Source: Salinimicrobium sp050750585 (lineage in GTDB: Bacteria; Bacteroidota; Bacteroidia; Flavobacteriales; Flavobacteriaceae). From it: 64,000 nt of DNA. The stretch spans positions 186,001-250,000 of the forward strand of contig NZ_JBOJLM010000005.1 of the NCBI RefSeq assembly GCF_050750585.1, read 5' to 3'. The notes beneath the pieces are model-generated. The model saw nothing but the letters and a program-made list of their open reading frames with translations. It was not told the origin of the DNA and did not search any database. The position numbers and the translations under genes were made by a program. Position 1 is the first letter of the stretch, and the number at the start of each line of letters is the position of its first letter. Of the stretch, positions 62,097 through 64,000 are shown piece by piece.

Positions 62097-63473
62097 TTAT
62101 TCTATTTCTTCGATGGTGTATAATTGCGGAATTTCTGTATTCCATCCATAGGTTTCCTTGATACCTTTTTGTAATGCTTCTGCACTTTCTTTTTCACCGT
62201 GGACAATGAATATACGTTCGGGCTTATTTTTAATGTCGCCCATCCATTCTATAAGTTCTGCGTGGTCTGCGTGTGCCGAGAGACCTTCAATTTCAGCGAC
62301 CTGCATATTGAAAGGCACCCATATTCCATAGACTTTTAGTTCTTTCTCACCTTCCAACAGCTTTCTACCACGTGTGCCTTCAGCTTGATAGCCTACAAAA
62401 AGCAAGGTGTTATTTGGATTTTGTGCCTGTGTTTCAAGATAGTTGAGCATTCTTCCGCCTGTGAGCATTCCACTCCCTGCAATTACAATTTTTGGTCTGT
62501 TATCAGTTCTTAATTCCATTGTTTCGCGATAACTGCTAACAAGTGTAAAATGTGAACACATTTCGTCACATTCGTTGTCTTCCAATCTGTGCCAATCCCG
62601 AGTTCTATGAAACAGTTCCAATACGTTGGCACCCATTGGGCTATCCATAATCATTTGAACTTTAGGGATTTTGTTCTCCTTGAGTAATTTCCAAAAGATA
62701 AGCATCATTAGTTGGGCACGCTCTACCGAAAAACTGGGAATAAATAAGCTGCCACCTCTATTGATGGTATCGTTGATTAATTTTTCGATTTTTGGAAGCG
62801 CTTCTACTTCATCAGGATGAAACCTTCCTCCGTAAGTGGATTCAACGAAAAGTATATCCGCTTTTTTTGGTTTAAGGGGTGGATAGAGCAATAAATCATT
62901 GGTTCTACCAATGTCTCCAGAGAAGACAAAGCGTTTTCCATAAATATCCAACTCAATATAAGTTGCACCCAGAATATGCCCGCTGTACTGGAACCGAGCC
63001 CTGATACCATCAAATAACGGAATCCATTGTGCTTGTGGAATGCCCTTAAAATGCGGAATGGTTTTTTCTACATCCTTTAAATCGTAAAGCGGTTCTGCGA
63101 GACTGTGTTTGGAATAGCCTTCTTTATTGGCACGTTCTGCTTCCTGTTCCTGAATTTTTGCACTATCGTTCAATATGATTTTTGCAATGTCCAAAGTAGG
63201 ATTCGTACCATAGATGGAACCATTGAAGCCTTGTTTCACCAACCTCGGCAGATAACCTGTATGGTCCATATGGCCGTGGGTGACCAAAACAGCATCAATA
63301 TTTGCAACATTAACAGGTGGGTACTCCCAGTTTTTAAGGCGTAATTCCTTTAGCCCTTGAAAAAGTCCGCAGTCTATGAGTATCTTTTTATCTCCTGTAT
63401 CCACTAAATATTTTGAGCCGGTTACTGTACCTGCTGCCCCCAAAAAGTGAATGTTTATTTGATTAGTTTTCAT
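62097..63473 (-). CDS. MBL-fold/beta-CASP metallo-hydrolase with RNA-specificity domain
   Basis: 458 residues from the Met at 63473. Metallo-beta-lactamase motif HGHMDHTG (HxHxDH), FVESTYGG, beta-CASP domain, AGSGMLTGGRML, and the C-terminal SAHADHAEL motif of the RMMBL domain: the layout of RNA-processing nucleases (CPSF73/RNase J-like). It likely cleaves RNA with two Zn ions. The Met 9 codons upstream (63500) overlaps the nuclease gene's stop, and the ORF could start there. Fits a role of turning RNA into nucleotides for the neighbouring phosphorylase. Confidence 0.9.
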   Translation of the reverse strand: MKTNQINIHFLGAAGTVTGSKYLVDTGDKKILIDCGLFQGLKELRLKNWEYPPVNVANIDAVLVTHGHMDHTGYLPRLVKQGFNGSIYGTNPTLDIAKIILNDSAKIQEQEAERANKEGYSKHSLAEPLYDLKDVEKTIPHFKGIPQAQWIPLFDGIRARFQYSGHILGATYIELDIYGKRFVFSGDIGRTNDLLLYPPLKPKKADILFVESTYGGRFHPDEVEALPKIEKLINDTINRGGSLFIPSFSVERAQLMMLIFWKLLKENKIPKVQMIMDSPMGANVLELFHRTRDWHRLEDNECDEMCSHFTLVSSYRETMELRTDNRPKIVIAGSGMLTGGRMLNYLETQAQNPNNTLLFVGYQAEGTRGRKLLEGEKELKVYGIWVPFNMQVAEIEGLSAHADHAELIEWMGDIKNKPERIFIVHGEKESAEALQKGIKETYGWNTEIPQLYTIEEIE

Positions 63474-63487
63474 CGGTTGTTCTAGGA

Positions 63488-64000
63488 TTAGATTTTGCAT
63501 AGTTCAAGTGAATCTTCCAGAATTCTTTTGTGTCGGGAGTTGGGAATCCCTACTTTATCCAACAAGTTCGGACTTTCGTGGAGTTCTTTACAGAGAACAA
63601 TGCCTTCATCCAATAATTTTGTTTTCTCAGCTTTCGTTAAACTTGTTAAGGCTGTTAAGGGGTGCAATCCCGCCTGGTCAATTCTATCTTTGAGTCCACT
63701 CTCCTTTGGATAATCCCAACTGGTCATTAGCAGGCCAACACAATTGCCATAGTTTATGGCATCAGATGTAAAACGTGTATTGGTATATAAACCTCCTTTG
63801 TGGATTTTGTTCTGGTGACCCTTTTTACGTCTCCACTGTTTTTCCACATCTAAAAAACGGGAATGGATGTACAAAGGAATTTTTACATTGCAAAACCTGC
63901 CTTGATCACTATGGTATTTACATTCAATCATATAATGTTTTTCACCTTTTTGCGCTATCACATCCACTTCATGCTGAACGCAATTGCCTTGTACAATCAC
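63488..64000 (-). CDS. PD-(D/E)XK-type nuclease/restriction-endonuclease-like protein (5' end outside)
   Basis: Only the last 170 residues are in the window; the start lies beyond 64,000. NCVQHEVDVIAQKG supplies the Asp and MIECKYH the ExK motif of PD-(D/E)XK nucleases. The tail has a helical region (NLLDKVGIPNSRHKRILEDS). Relatives I know of combine an ATP-cone with an Mrr-like nuclease domain. First visible gene of the reverse-strand operon that runs to copB. Confidence 0.75.
   Translation of the reverse strand: MIVQGNCVQHEVDVIAQKGEKHYMIECKYHSDQGRFCNVKIPLYIHSRFLDVEKQWRRKKGHQNKIHKGGLYTNTRFTSDAINYGNCVGLLMTSWDYPKESGLKDRIDQAGLHPLTALTSLTKAEKTKLLDEGIVLCKELHESPNLLDKVGIPNSRHKRILEDSLELCKI

Overview
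The window reads as chromosomal DNA from a marine-type member of the Flavobacteriaceae (Bacteroidota). Supporting this are Bacteroidota-style promoters (TTTG/TTG, about 19 bp, TAnnTTTG), families largely restricted to the phylum (DUF4290, UMF1-type MFS, PorT-like barrels, START-like domain protein), many SPII lipoproteins, and a MurA with aspartate in place of the usual active-site cysteine. No species is claimed.

Region 1 (1-31,063) is core genome. It holds cmk and lon; an ECF sigma factor/membrane protein/adhesin-like operon; an MFS transporter and M48 lipoprotein; two consecutive msrB genes; lpd; a MoxR-vWA pair; aroQ with a Dph6-like ATPase; two outer-membrane barrel proteins; xerD; an aldo/keto reductase; hpf; murA-DUF4290; DUF493; recQ-fmt; HU; YqgE; a class IV aminotransferase; and tRNA-Met(CAT). 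Spacers here carry unusual repeats: a 117-bp element present twice, two 7-bp tandem arrays, a 15-bp perfect hairpin and recurring TTCAAATC-type words.

Region 2 (31,064-33,379) is a 2.3-kb gene graveyard directly behind the tRNA. I can read a frameshifted Csp-type copper-storage protein and a broken DUF2490 outer-membrane protein. It looks like the edge of an accessory island.

Region 3 (33,380-43,635) is a forward-strand envelope cassette without a function known to me: two sugar-dehydrogenase-like beta-propeller lipoproteins, two proteins resembling cell-wall-binding repeat 2 (one fused to DUF4396), small membrane proteins including two tandem 33/34-residue peptides, a c-type cytochrome lipoprotein, two TMEM220-like proteins, a formate/nitrite-transporter-family channel and a DUF305 protein.

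Region 4 (43,727-50,143) is a complete, tightly packed ebo cluster (eboA to eboF), a six-gene set linked in cyanobacteria to moving a natural-product precursor to the periplasm. A PQQ-type sugar dehydrogenase converges on it.

Region 5 (51,854-64,000) is on the reverse strand: an atypical potassium-channel-like protein; the wreck of a CopA copper ATPase behind two small HMA metallochaperone-like ORFs; an amino-acid permease; a PRC-barrel protein; and a packed operon of PD-(D/E)XK-type nuclease (5' end outside the window), beta-CASP metallo-hydrolase, AMP/thymidine-phosphorylase-family enzyme, divergent PRPP synthetase, two small proteins and a CopB-type (CPH) copper ATPase. The accessory half therefore combines copper handling, envelope redox chemistry and nucleotide/RNA salvage.
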